From Pachypanchax playfairii (lineage: Eukaryota; Chordata; Actinopteri; Cyprinodontiformes; Aplocheilidae): 64,000 bases of DNA. The stretch lies in contig SSNP01000043.1 of NCBI GenBank assembly GCA_006937955.1, forward strand, positions 2,334,216 through 2,398,215, read 5' to 3'. A program made the position numbers and the translations under genes. Below the pieces are notes generated by a model. It was not told the origin of the DNA. It did not search any database and saw only the letters and a program-made list of their open reading frames with translations. Of this stretch, positions 36,368 to 48,252 are shown one piece after another. The stretch's first letter is position 1, and every line of letters starts with the position of its first letter.

Positions 36368-37000
36368 TGCCGCTTTTCCACCGACAGATCACGGTGCGGC
36401 TCGGTTCACTTTAGCCCCCAGCGGACCCTTTTCCATCGCCTTTCTCGGGTCTTAACCGTGTCATTCCGCGCCAACCCGGCCTCTTTTTCAGACCACCTCC
36501 TCGGTGGTCCGAAGCGGCCCAAAGCGGGCCCACACGCCCACCTGTCTACTGATTGGTCCAGTAAACTGCTACCAGTGACACGACTACCTACGTAGTGGTA
36601 GCCCCTGATTGGCCCCGCTGTGTGTGGTGTTCACGTGATGTGATTCAGAAGCGCTCCCGCAAAAGGCTTTAAAAAAAACTCCCAGCAACCATACAAATAT
36701 TTTATTTTAAAATACAATTGACTTTGGACAATGGCGACTTCCTCCACAAGAACCAAAAATCTAACCAACCAAAATGAACCACAGACAGAGTGCAAAGTAC
36801 AAAAACACACGTATAGCCGCCATTGTTGTTGTTGTTTCACGCGCTGTGACTTTTGGGCGCCACTTTTCATAGCCAGATGGGCACGCCCATATTCCCACTT
36901 ACGTCCGCTTTATGTTTCCATCGCCTCAAGCGAGTTGATCCGCGCTATACTGTACCGCTCTCAAGCGCGCCATGCCGATTTGTCGGTGGAAAGGGGGCAT
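36368..37000 (+). mobile_element. TIR MITE, GC-rich (CTTTCCACCGACA ends)
   Basis: The left end TGCCGCTTTTCCACCGACAG and the right end, read on the minus strand as ATGCCCCCTTTCCACCGACA, are inverted repeats that continue into CGGTGCGGC/ATCGGC. The body is CpG-rich compared with its surroundings. The target duplication is not clear, so the superfamily is left open (hAT possible). The frame at 36731-37081 lies wholly inside and is spurious. Confidence 0.65.
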
Positions 37001-37087
37001 AAAATACCGCGTTCGTTTAACTCCCCACACTTCCTCCAAGATCAGTTGATGTTTATTTGCTCCTTTTTATTCATCTTTTAATGTATT

Positions 37088-37182
37088 ATAGATCAGATCG
37101 GGACTCTGTATCGGCAGATACTCAAAATCAAATGACTCAGACTCGGACTCGAGGGCAAAAAATTTTGATCGGGACATCACTA
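37088..37182 (-). repeat. hAT-type terminal fragment (TGATGTCCCGATC type)
   Basis: On the minus strand it begins TAGTGATGTCCCGATCAAAA and contains GAGTCCGAGTCTGAGTCATT followed by TTTTGAGTATCTGCCGATA, matching a fish hAT terminus I recognise. It is directly adjacent to the MITE at 36368-37000; only one end is kept. Confidence 0.5.
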
Positions 37183-38613
37183 CTGAGAACCCAGTGATAC
37201 AAATTAAGGTTAAAGACTTAGTTTAAAGCATGACTTAAATACAGAATTTTTTTTTTTTTTTTTTTTTTTAGTGGAACCAACAAATCTGTTTATTTAGAAA
37301 AAAACTGCAAGAAAAAAACGTTTGATATTGGATTAAAAGCTTTGGGGTTACTTAAGGTCACTAACTCAAAGAAAATCAAGTTTAGGAAGATAAAATACTT
37401 TCCACTAGCAGAAAATCTAAGTGGTTTCCTGAGGGTCAGAACCGATATGAGGTGACACTCAAAAGATGTGTATGTGTGGATTTTTTTTTTCTTTTCCTGA
37501 GCTATTGGCAGATAATTTTATTAAAGGTGCATTATTTCAAGGTCCCAGTCCTTTAAATGTGATAAAGTGTAATCTGCTGTCTGTGGCAGCTCGCTGAGTG
37601 TCCTTTCTAAGGTCAACGTGATCCTCTTCTTTGGACTGCAGCTAAAGTTCCACTCAGTCCAGCAAAGTTAGGTACAATTAAAGTTAAAAAATAAAATATG
37701 ACATACTGGTGACCTAAAACTTGAAAGAATGTAATTTACTGCACATTAAAAGTGTTTAATAAAAGCTCTTTTTCTAAGCACCATTTCCCAAAGCATGTGT
37801 TAGCAGGTAGGTGGTCTGGAGCTGCCATTGGGAAGCGTGGGATGCTCTGCTTTATGTAATCAGCAAACAAATATGTTATGCAAAGCTCCTCTTATGAAGT
37901 TTTCATTGACACAAAGACATAACCATCGCAGGGACCTTGAATCAAGAAAAAGAAGCAACGTCAATGCGGCTCCACTGTATTTTTACAGCTAGAATACACC
38001 CACATGAAGTGGCCCTAACCACGGGACTCACTCACTCATTCAGATATTTTTTATTACTTCTACCTTCAAAACTAGGCCAAAAGATTTTTTTTTTTTGGTT
38101 AAGAACAAATAAGGATTATTTTCCATTTTCTTGATGTCTTCTTTAAAAAATGTTCATCTCAGATTAAAGTTTGAATATGGAACACAAACACCACAGTGAC
38201 ATCTAGTGTGTGGGTGTTGTAGTTGCAACAGCAGAACAAGGTTTCCGGTTGTCGGGATGCAGGTTCAACATTTCTGCGTGTGTGTTGTTTTGATGCCGTG
38301 AAATTTTTTTAATTGGACCCATCTATTGTAGCTTCACCTAAACTCACTCTGGTTTTTGATCTTCTCTAGTCGCTCCTTTTCTAAGAAAGATAACGAAATC
38401 TCCGGGCTCTGAAGCAGTTGCTTGACTTGCCAACTGCCATCTTCCACAGCACCAGCCTCGGACTATTTACCGTATTAGGCAACCTGCAATGGTGCTGCTA
38501 TTGGCTGGTAGATGTAAACATAATGCTAACATCAAATCAACATTTTATTATATTTTAATTCAAATATAATTTTTAAAGGAATATTTTACTTTCATTCTGA
38601 ACACCCAGTGGAT
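37183..38613. other. Unassigned DNA
   Basis: A T tract lies at about 37247-37270. 38190-38240 has a CTCF-like near match (GACATCTAGTGTGTGG). No exon or named repeat. Confidence 0.4.
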
Positions 38614-39450
38614 GTATTATTTAGTGCTGTCATGAGATTAAAAATTGGATGAGATTAATTAATTTTGAGCAGTAATTAATTAATCCAATTAATCTTATTT
38701 TTAATCTAATTTAATAATAGCTAAGAAAAACACTATTGTTATCCGTGGTTCCGTCAGGACGTTTTTGAAAAGCAAATTTTCCATTCATGGGACTGACAAC
38801 TCTCATATGCTCCTCCATTGCCACTTCTCCACTCTGCAACTAACGGCCTTTGCTCACCTTGCCGTCACAGGAAGTCAATCAGCAGCCAATAGATTTCCAC
38901 CTAAGAGTGATTAATCCAGGGCTTAATTTGAGTCGGAACAAGATCCGGGAACCGTCTTATTTTGAAAGGTTGTGTTCTGGTAACTGTTTTCTAGGATCCG
39001 TTAACGGCGCCAGTTGGCTTAAATAACAGCGGCATCAAAATACCAAAAAGACAGTATAACTTACTTCTTCTGGGTTTATCATCACTTTCTCTAGCCCTGC
39101 TTGACAATTTACACCCGCGCTTGGTCTGGTCCGACGGTTTTGTATGTGTGCGTTCATACATGTCTGTATGCGCGTTCTGGTATCAGTCAGTGAATTCTGG
39201 TCTCATAGCGCTATTTGCGTTCCGGTAACTTTTGATTTACAATTTAAGCACTGGATTAATCCCTTTGTACAACTCCAGCACAAGAAGCCGAAATACTAAA
39301 AAAGGATTTTATTTAAAAGCAACTCAAAAGCAGAAACTGTAAATATAGATTAAAAATCAGATTAATGCGATTAAGGAATATAACGCACCAAATATGGCTG
39401 TAATTAATTAATCGCAACTAACGTGATAATTTGACACCCCTAGTATTATT
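38614..39450 (-). mobile_element. hAT MITE, outer element of a nested pair
   Basis: 38622-39442 is flanked by the exact 8-bp duplication GTATTATT (38614-38621 and 39443-39450). The minus-strand end is TAGGGGTGTCAAATTATC and the plus-strand end TAGTGCTGTCATGAGATT. Subterminal TTAATTAAT words resemble the element at 30326-30973. It is interrupted by a second hAT MITE; without it, the element would be about 476 bp. Confidence 0.9.
38909..39261 (+). mobile_element. hAT MITE nested inside another hAT MITE
   Basis: 38917-39253 (337 bp) starts CAGGGCTTAATTTG and ends CAATTTAAGCACTG (minus-strand start CAGTGCTTAAATTG). It is flanked by the exact duplication GATTAATC at 38909-38916 and 39254-39261. 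The target word is itself palindromic. Its insertion must postdate the outer element. Confidence 0.9.
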
Positions 39451-40700
39451 ACTATTTTTTTAAATATAGCTTTTTATAAATTTTAGTTCCACATTCAACC
39501 TTTAAAAGAAACGATTTTGTTTAAAAAGTGCGTTTCGGTTTGTCATGAATCCATGTGTGTAAAAACTAAACCCACTTTACCTCTTTAATAATTTTGTGCG
39601 CTCTTGTTTTTCCTGAAAATAAAAACTTAGACACTGCACTTTGGTTCAGCCTCTGTGAGCATCCAATTTATCTTCCCAGTGCTTGCTGGCTAATATCAGG
39701 CCAGTGTTGCAACATTTCCACAGGAGGATAAAATGCCTTCCTGTTCCCGACCATGTGCTCCTATTTCCATCAGACAATGCTTCCCCAGGCTTCACTTCAC
39801 AAACGCTGGCAGATTGAAAAGAGCTTTGATTATCTAAATTCATACAACAGAAAACAAAACAGGACATCTTGCTCTGATGATTTTCTAGTGTCTATTATGA
39901 ATCCATGGGATGTTATTAAGTAGTTTGTGAGAACTGGCGTTGAATCTTTCCCACGTGATCTCAGGTTTTCTGCTTCCACAGTGGAGTTGGATCAGTTTAA
40001 AAGTTTTCTTGCTGCAGTAACAACCACGCCAGGATCTACAATGCTGTTACTGTGCAGCACATTGGTTTGAGTGACACAGCAGTAATTTCCTCTTTAATGA
40101 CTGCACTGTCCTCTTATTTCCTTTCTTCATGGGCATTAACTTTTATTGCATAATAGCTTGGCTGTGACACTACACTAAGTTTGCCTTTATGCTTGTTCAT
40201 AAACATTGAGCACAGTTACACGTTATGGCTGACATTTTAAAAGTGTTGAGTAAAACAAAAGGATTCCACACGCCTCAGGTGAGACAATAATGAGGAATGA
40301 AAAGGGAGAGATGGATCTACCTTTAGATGGAAAAACTGTTTCAGCACATTCTGGAAATGAAAATAAAAAGCAGAATGCTAGGATGACTAAACTGACCAGT
40401 TCCAGGGAAGATGTCTTTAGAACAAATGTAGAGAGCTTGTTTTATGTCAAATCAACAGCAGTATGAGAAAACATTGTAAGTTAGCTTTTTTTCTAGAAAT
40501 TCTTAAACATATTAGTTCGCAGTGAGCCACTTAGCTGTGTGCAGGAAACAGCTCCAGTGTGCAAGAAGTAATGCAAGAAGCTCTCTGAGATCGAAAACTT
40601 TCAGTATTTTGATGATCATCTTTGGGTTTAATAGAGACGATCAGATGGACATTTCAGGCTGAGTTCACTCACTGTGCATAGAATCAAGTTTATTATTGCT
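39451..40700. other. Unassigned DNA
   Basis: No exon, RNA gene or named repeat recognised. Confidence 0.4.
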
Positions 40701-41229
40701 TTAAAGAGGCCATTTCATAAAAATTTCAGGACTTTGTGGTTATTTCAATTAAAACGTCAGGAAACACTGATTAACAGATCTTTCAATCTATCTGCATCAA
40801 AATTTGGGTGGTTCCAACTTCTTCCGTCAGGCAGCTTCGGGCAGCAGCTCGTTCATATTCATTATTCGAATTTGCTAGCCTATGAGAGCAAGGTGTACTG
40901 TTTTCTGCCCCGCTGCGCATGGCAACGTCAGACGTTCTCTCTTCCTGTTTGCTACGTCTTATGCTACAGTTTTTTAGCCAGCAGCATGCTAGGCGTGGTT
41001 TCAACTGCGGGAGCTGCCGAATACTAACGAACAAAGGAGTTGTGATGAAACAGATACAGGCCAATTGGACTCGGGTGTTATCACCACCTGCGTAGTTTGA
41101 GAGATTAAAACTGAAAGAGAAGTTGTTGACCTGTTTTCACACCCACTATGAAGGTAAGAACACCTGTGGAGCTAAAATATTCAACAGAAACCTCAGAAAA
41201 AAACGTTTTTAATGGAAGGGCCTCTTTAA
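40701..41229 (+). mobile_element. TTAA MITE, family 1, copy C
   Basis: The 521-bp body (40705-41225) lies between TTAA repeats, with ends AGAGGCCATTTCAT and ATGGAAGGGCCTCT, which are better inverted than in copy A. It lacks about 35 bases present in copy A, including the CTCAGATTGGC segment. Frames inside it (40674-41064) are spurious. Confidence 0.85.
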
Positions 41230-41318
41230 TTAACACAATATAAAATACCATGTGCATTTTTAACAGAACCGGGTGCTAAAATTGAAGAAACAAGTTTAAT
41301 AATCTATATTATTTTTAC

Positions 41319-41343
41319 ATCCATCCATCCATCCATCCATCCA
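41319..41343 (+). repeat. (CATC)n microsatellite
   Basis: About six CATC units. Such ATGG/CATC tracts are the usual remnant of fish LINE/SINE tails, but no body is attached here. Confidence 0.9.
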
Positions 41344-41698
41344 CTCTACACTCTAGACAACATATGCCTGGCAACAAAAACATTTACTCCTAATTTTCTC
41401 ATGCTTGTCATTGTAGTCCCTTTTTTTTAACAAAAACAAACAGTTTCTTGTTTCTGCTTGGATTATTCCAGTGTGAAGTCTGTCACCTCACATTCCAAAA
41501 TTTATGTCTACCTCCAATCTGCAATTCAAATAGGAAGCCTAATGCAGAACAGGCCAGATGGTCCATTCCTGCCTGACATTCCCTATCCGATCAACAAATC
41601 CCGTCTGTCTGCCATTGATCTGATATCACACTTTTATTTCATCTGCTCTTCCTCTGAAACAGACCCACATCTTTACGTGTCAGATTTGAACTCTAATC

Positions 41699-42348
41699 TA
41701 AGGCTACGTTCACACTGCAGGTCTTGATGCTCAATTCCGTTTTTTTTTTTTAAATCCAATCTTTTTGCAAGGCCGTTCATGTTGCCAGTGAAATGCGACC
41801 TAAATGTGACTTGCTGTTTGCGTCCTGAATGTGTCACGCATGTGCAGTAGAAGGAAAAGTGCCTCCTTGCATTTAGCTCAAAGACATTTTATTTTTCTTT
41901 GGCATTGGAGCCAGTTTTGATTAAACCCATACTCTGCCATTTCTTTGGAAAAGTTTTCAAAAACTGCACGGTTCCGATAACACTTGAACAGAGCTGTCCC
42001 CCCAAATATTAATTAACTCAGACACTTCAGTTTCTTGCCATTTACTGTTCTCTGCGTCGTCTGCCGTTACTGTTGTTTACTTTTTGCTCCCGCGTCCTCA
42101 ACACAGAATAGTCGCGTATCGATGATGTACAGGTTGGATAGAAGCGACCTGATGGTTCAGACTGAAGTCGCATGCCAAAAGATCGGATACTTATGGGATT
42201 TAGGACCACATGCTGAAGTGGTCTGGGTCGCATTTAAAAAAATCAGATCTGTGTCATTCAGACTGACAAAAAAATCAGGTAACGGGTCACACAGGGACAA
42301 AAAAATTTGATTTGGGTCACTTCAGCCTGCAGTCTGAACGTAGCCTAA
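41699..42348 (+). mobile_element. PIF/Harbinger-like MITE
   Basis: A 644-bp element (41702-42345) lies between TAA duplications (41699-41701 and 42346-42348). It begins GGCTACGTTCACACTGCAGG and ends CCTGCAGTCTGAACGTAGCC, inverted with one mismatch. A 3-bp TAA duplication with a GGC terminus indicates PIF/Harbinger. Internal frames are non-coding. A right-end fragment of the same family is at 27615-27711. Confidence 0.85.
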
Positions 42349-42365
42349 GTCATTCATGACCAAAC

Positions 42366-42953
42366 AATGGCTGTATTTACAAGGACACAAGTAATCAGAT
42401 TAAAAGCCTGATCACCATTCAGATTACTTACACTCATTCAGATCAAAATTGATTTCCGATTGAGACAGGTGGGTTATGCCGATAGTTGATCCGATCGCTG
42501 CACATGTAAACGCTTATTCCGAATGTGCGTCATGTCTGTTACATTCTGCGTTGACGTATCTTACGATGGCGTTTACAGAAGCTGGATGAAAACATGGCGG
42601 GCGTGAATAAAAAACTAGTAAGTTTCGGACACAAATTAATTGCTGGAGGTTTAGATATAAAAATATTTCCAGAAAAAATAAAAACAAACTCAGAAGAAGA
42701 AGCTACTGCTCCATTTTAAACAAACACAGCCATGTTTGTTTACAACAGAAGTCTTGCTTCTTCTTCTTACGGCTGTTCCTGGTGTTTAGGATCATTCTGC
42801 ACCTGTCATAATGAGCTAAGTCGATCAAACATGTGGCGCATGTAAACACTTATCATAATCGGAAAGATGTTTTCAGGGCCCATGTACATGGTCAAATTCT
42901 AATCAAAACCATGATCAGATTAAAGACATTTTGCACATGTAAACACAGCTATT
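42366..42953 (+). mobile_element. TIR MITE (GGCTGTATTTACA ends)
   Basis: The left end AATGGCTGTATTTACA and the right end, minus-strand AATAGCTGTGTTTACA, are inverted with two mismatches. ACATGTAAAC words recur near the right end and in the body. It starts only 17 bases after the Harbinger-like MITE. The target duplication is unclear, so its superfamily is not assigned. Confidence 0.6.
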
Positions 42954-44048
42954 GAATGGAAACGGTTAGCGTTCGCTAGCTTCTATCTGACTGATGTGAG
43001 TTTAATTAAAGAAAGCTGTAAATGTTCAAATTTGACTATTAAAATTTTATGAGTCAATAAACTTTCAACCCACCAACAGATGAGCCTGATTCAAGTTTCA
43101 GTGCTGAAGCAACTATTCTACCCTGAGCTGTTACCATCAATGAAACACTGAAGCAGAAAATGATCATTTGCATCTCTGCTAACCTGTCAAGTCAACCCCC
43201 CCCCCCCCCCCCCCCCAAACTGAACGCTGTCAAAGGCTGACAACCTGAGCGATTTTACGCACACGTGCCAAAAAGTGTGTCAGGAACTCATCTCTCCACC
43301 TGTCCTTCAAAAACGCAACAGGGTGCCATCTTGCTTTTTACTTCCTTTCATTGATGAGTGAGGGGTGGGGAGGGTGATGATGCGGTTCCCCCAAAATAGA
43401 CCTTGTGTCCCTCTTGGCAGCAACAAGTCTGTCTTATCATAACAAACTGTCAGAAAGCAACGCAAAAGAGCAAATTTGTTCAGGTATCTGCATTTTAAAT
43501 GTGATCCAGGCAGGATTCGTCTAAATTTAGATCAAATCCTATTAAGTCTGCAAACACCAGAAGAACGCTGTTGGAGGGTATGACCTGCTGCTAGATTTTT
43601 CATACACTTTAGCAGTTTAACTGGTACTGTCACAGATTTTAGGTGTGATATTTTATCATTTGTTTTTTGGAGTTTTTGAGTTCCTTATCCAAGTTTTTAA
43701 ATATATCCAGACTGAACAATTCTGATTTTACAAGACATTTACAAGACATATTTGATGCAAATGAGTATATATAAAAAAAAAAACTTCTGTACAACTGGAC
43801 CTTAATTACTGATTGGAATCAGCTTGTGATAAAGCAGAAAGAGAAATTCCTGCAGATGTGCCCAAATGTGTTGGTGCCCTTAGAGCTCACTGAAACATCC
43901 CTTCATTTCTCCAGAAAAGAGATTCAGTTCAAAGCAGACAAGTGTTTACCTGACTGACTACGGTATGTAAACACAAAACAATGTAAAAAGAAATGTGTTC
44001 ATTTTACAATGGACAGATAAAAGAAAAACAAACAGGCTTTTGGATAGT
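42954..44048. other. Unassigned DNA with a poly-C tract
   Basis: A run of about 21 C lies at 43196-43216; the opposite strand is G-rich enough for quadruplex formation. No exon or named repeat elsewhere. Confidence 0.45.
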
Positions 44049-44460
44049 GTGGTATCACGTGCACCACACTGAACATGGACCAGATAAAGCAAAGACCAGA
44101 GCTTTTTGTAGTAGTAGTAGTTTATTTGATAGGGATGAGTATGTACGTACATTAAACCTGTAACACACTACAACATTTATAGCCTAGGGTAATTTGCAAT
44201 GTCTGTCCTTGAGGAGCTCAGAGAGAAAATATCAGATCGCCACCTTAAAGACAAAAACTACTAGACCATCTCCAAACAGCTCCATGTTCTTGTGACCACA
44301 GCTGCATATATTATTAAAAAAATATAAGGTTCATGGACTGAAGCCGACCTCCCATGACTTAAGAGGAAATACAACCTCAGGTTGATCAGGTGGATAGAAA
44401 AGATGGTAAAAAAGAAATCAAAGACTCCACCGAAAAACACCAGGACCAGAATTCACCAGA
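44049..44460 (+). pseudogene. Tc1-like transposase N-terminal fossil, interrupted
   Basis: GGTATCACGTGCACCACACT and GAACATGGACCAGATAAAGC, then after an insertion GAGGAGCTCAGAGAGAAAAT, ACCATCTCCAAACAGCTCCA, TGTTCTTGTGACCACAGCTG and ATATAAGGTTCATGGACTG. This follows the order of salmonid-type Tc1 transposases (helix-turn-helix region). Stops and frameshifts are frequent; the catalytic domain is absent. It belongs to the same subfamily as the fossil at 19340-19880. Confidence 0.7.
44107..44211 (-). repeat. LINE-like 3' tail inserted into the Tc1 fossil
   Basis: On the minus strand it runs CAAGGACAGACATTGCAAAT...GTAGTGTGTTACAGGTTTAA...CATCCCTATCAAATAAACTA and ends in (CTA)n, like a truncated LINE 3' end with a microsatellite tail. 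It splits the Tc1 sequence between CCAGAGCT and GAGGAGCTC. Its family is not identified. Confidence 0.5.
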
Positions 44461-46559
44461 ATGCATGTTAACCCCAAATTTTCTGTCAGAACATCCTTTG
44501 AACTGCTAACTTTTTTGTTGTTGTTTTTTGTTTGTTTTGCTTTAGTCTGTACAAACACATTTGAGTTTAAATTATGCAGAATTGTGACCCTTGTGTTGAA
44601 CAGACTAAATTAATTTAACCTACAGGAAGTTTTGTATGCTGACCTTTTAATTCTTACAGACCCCATAACAGCTCCTAGTAAAGAGTACTACTGTCGTGTT
44701 GCTAAGAATTTGAAACAAGCACGAAGAACACAAATATTAGTAGCATTCTCTCAAAGCAAAAAAGAAACACTACTGCAGCAGAACATGAATATCATGACTC
44801 TCCACTCCCCCCCCAGTTTATTAAGATATCAAGACTGCATGTTAAAATGAGGCTATAAAATGAACCATAAAATGAGCTGGACCCAGATTCTTGATTAAAA
44901 TACAGGAGATTAAGAGTCAGTTTGGCTGTTCCTCAGACGTATATCACACTGCGTGTGAGAAATGAGCACAATAGGAAAATTTGCAGTCAGACCCCCCCCC
45001 CCATTCCCTTTCCTCTTCCACCTCCTTTTTTCCAGACAACATGGCACAAGAGAGCTGTCCTTGTACATATCATTGCTGCCCTCTGCAGTTCCGCACCCCT
45101 TTAATGAAAACGATGTAGCCACATGAGATGAAAAGACTGTAATAAGGCTGCCGGATGTCTCTCCCCCCCATCCCATGATGGAGTTTTTATTAATTTATTC
45201 CTTTGAACAAAAAAACAGACATCCCTAACAAAAAGATGCCAGCTCTGAATATTATCTGAACGTCTTAATTAAACACAAATCTGATAACTAAATCCCTCAG
45301 AAATCTGCTCACATTTGCGCGAGCCCCTGACTTCAGGGCTGTTTTGTAGGACATGTTCAGGGTGACACGGATGGTCCATCCACACCTTTGGCGCGATGTG
45401 CTTCGTGACATTCGGCTCGACTCTACCCCCTTTGGGCCTGCTCGTTCGCCCTTCCCGCCTGCTGTATAACAGCATAATGCAATTAATGACAGATGGCCGG
45501 GTGATGACCACGTCCTTCAGCTGTGGGCCTTATTGGCACCTACCGCTAATTGTATCAGATATAAAGCAACTAAAAGCATAATAAATCTGTGAGAGAGTGG
45601 AACGTTTTATGCAAGTCCTCTCCCCCTTTCTCCAAGTGGTAAATTGCTCCGCTCTTGAAATATCTACAACCTTATGACACCCTCTCTGCATTAGCTTAAT
45701 TGCCTTTTTCTCTGCCCAGGTTCTTGGGGTTTGAGAAACAAGGGAGGAAGGGGAAGAAAGGATGCAACTGCAATGAAGAAATTGCGGGGATCTTTGCACT
45801 GATTAACAACAATTGTGAACGATTACTTGTCTTTGCATGTCATGAAGCGATTCGAGGCAAGAGGGCATGAAATTACGATGTGCTTGGGTGAAATCAAACG
45901 CTGCAGAAGGTTTATTAATCACTCTTGTATGTTCTCATTTATGATGAGGCCATCTTTCAAGTATATTAGGTTGGAATGACATTTAAGGATGTAATAACAG
46001 AAAAGCAGAAGAATTTGATCCAAAGTTAAGGCTGCAGAAAACCCCGTTGAAGAGGATACTTGAATGGCTCACCTGAAGAGTCTTAGGAAGAAGGTGTTTC
46101 TTGTGGACAGCTCGTGTCGCAGCAGGGTCTTTCCCCTCCACGTCGAGTGGCACTCCCAGCCTACCCATCTCACCCTCGGTTTGTAACGGGGAGAGTGATG
46201 ACAATGTCTTGGAGCAGCTGCTGCAGGGGCGGCTCGGCCAAGAAATTACTGCAAGCGCCCAACTATACCCATTGGGTGTGCTAAAGAAGTCGAGGTATTA
46301 TACACACCAACCTTATGAAGTCCACAAGATTTTATATTGGCATCTTAAAACAACTGTTGTGGCACAGACGTACAGGACATAGTCTTATCTCAAAGAGAAG
46401 TTCATAGGCATGTCCAATCAATGGAAGTGATTGACTGTAACACAAGCACCAGAGGCCAGGCGTGTGTTCACAAGCACAATGAGCGATGTGAGAATGGATT
46501 AGTTTACCTGCAGATTTATTCATCACTTGTCTGTGGATTGTTAACTGCTTTCTTTTGAC
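44461..46559. other. Unassigned unique DNA, possible conserved non-coding block
   Basis: 45180-45680 is non-repetitive with TAATTGTATC and other homeodomain-like words and is a good conserved-element candidate by eye. C tracts lie near 44808 and 44991-45002. No exon is recognised. Confidence 0.35.
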
Positions 46560-47010
46560 TGATTTTGGCTGTTTCTGTATTTATTAACAGACATTCTCGT
46601 GAATCTCTGGATGGATTTTAATGAAATTCTCAAAAACAAATGATTGGATCTCCATCTACAACCATTGTACTTGAGGAATAAACTTGCTTCAGGATGGACA
46701 ACAAACCTAATCAACTATAACAAACACAAATATTGTTACAATTCAGTCTGTTATAGCAATATTGAGTCAAAAGTATGTGTCATTTTAGTCGTTTACAACA
46801 CATACTCTGAATGCAATATGATCAAGCTAGTTTGACCATCAACTGAGTCTGATACTGTATCTACCATCTTTAGGTATACATCTACAACTAGTTAACTTTT
46901 GAAGTCAGTTTAGTTAAAAATGGGCGTCACAATCAACTGACCTCGAGAACATAGAAATGTTTATAACTCATTGTATTGATGCCCTTTTGCATCAGGAAAG
47001 CTTCAAATTA
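46560..47010 (+). repeat. Degraded dispersed repeat, class unknown
   Basis: ATTCTCGTGAATCTCTGGAT then GGATTTTAATGAAATTCTCA; later ATACATCTACAACTAGTTAA and CACAATCAACTGACCT. I associate these phrases with a repeat seen in fish genomes (CTGGATGGATTT-AATGAAA, CATCTACAACTG-TTAAC), but cannot name it. Borders are approximate. Confidence 0.35.
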
Positions 47011-48252
47011 CCTTTTGGCTGATGGTGCATCATGCATCAAACTCCATCATACCAAAATACAGTGAAAACTGTAATATACAAGTACAGATGTCACCAAACC
47101 AGCACATCTTCAACAAAAAAATACAAACATATGTACCTTGCTCCACTTGCATGGGGTGCAACCATGATAGACCCACTTCATGTGGTAAAAAGGATTTGGC
47201 ACAATAAGATCAAAAATACAAATACACAAACCTCCAGTTTTAGCAACACAATACAATCCAAGCAAATAATGAACACCTTTTCAATCAAAATAAAACTCAA
47301 ACTTATGTGAAAGTTTGGACAAATGCTACTATATCAAGCCAAGTAGAATGCCAACGTAATTTATACCCACGTCTGAAACATGTCTTAGATGACATCAGCA
47401 TAGTCCACAGGCTAGCAGCCATTTACACATTCATTTTTAAAGATATTCAGCTAAAGTTTGATGTGCTAGTACATGAGCTGAATGCCAGGAGATCACAGGA
47501 GTTCTTGTGATCCTGCATGTGATTGCACTTATTTTTAGATTTGATCCTACAGCTATTGTGCGATCATGTCAAAATGAAGTCTGAAAACCCAGGCAGACAA
47601 CTGTAAAGGTGAGTAAAGAAATACTTTGAAACAGTGGGGTATGAATGTTTCACAGGAACACGTGGGGTTGGATCTCGAGGCAGAGGATAGAGGTGAATTC
47701 TCAGCTGACATTTCTGTAGATTTTACAGTATAGTTTTTGTTGAATAGTGTATTTGTTATTTTCATTTGTTTTCACAGGACTGATCCACAAAGTTTCTGTG
47801 GTGAATGTCTTGTTACTGTCCAAAAGTATTTCATTTCATCCAAGAGTCTCAGACACCAGCAGGAGATCCTCACAGGACTGTTTCACAAATGTAAGTGGTC
47901 AGTTTTCTTGCTGCACAGTTGTGAGAAAGGCCGGGGAGTCACACCAAGATTCTCCAGGGGGGAACAAATCACAGATAAATGAATAACTTTAACTATCACT
48001 CCAGTAACACTCCAGCAAGGTCCACAACAACCGTCTGGTGGATGAAGTCAAGCTGAAGTCATAAATATTTTGATGAGGTGAAGTGACGTTTACGTGTGAC
48101 TAAATGGCAAACTAGTTGACATGCATTCTTTTAAGGCCTTTTTTTCAGCTTCTGTTGATGAAAAGATCCTCTAATGTTCTGAGTTTAAGAATATTAAATG
48201 AAATACATAAAACAAAAATGTATACGCTCAGATGTTTATGATTATTTTATTC
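47011..48252. other. Unassigned DNA
   Basis: Several frames of 60-92 codons (47022-47510) are AT-rich and without domains; they may continue the degraded repeat upstream. No exon is recognised. Confidence 0.35.

Noticed and set aside
40674..41064. 117- and 93-codon frames in both strands
   Set aside because: Both lie inside TTAA MITE copy C; the other copies do not preserve them as frames.
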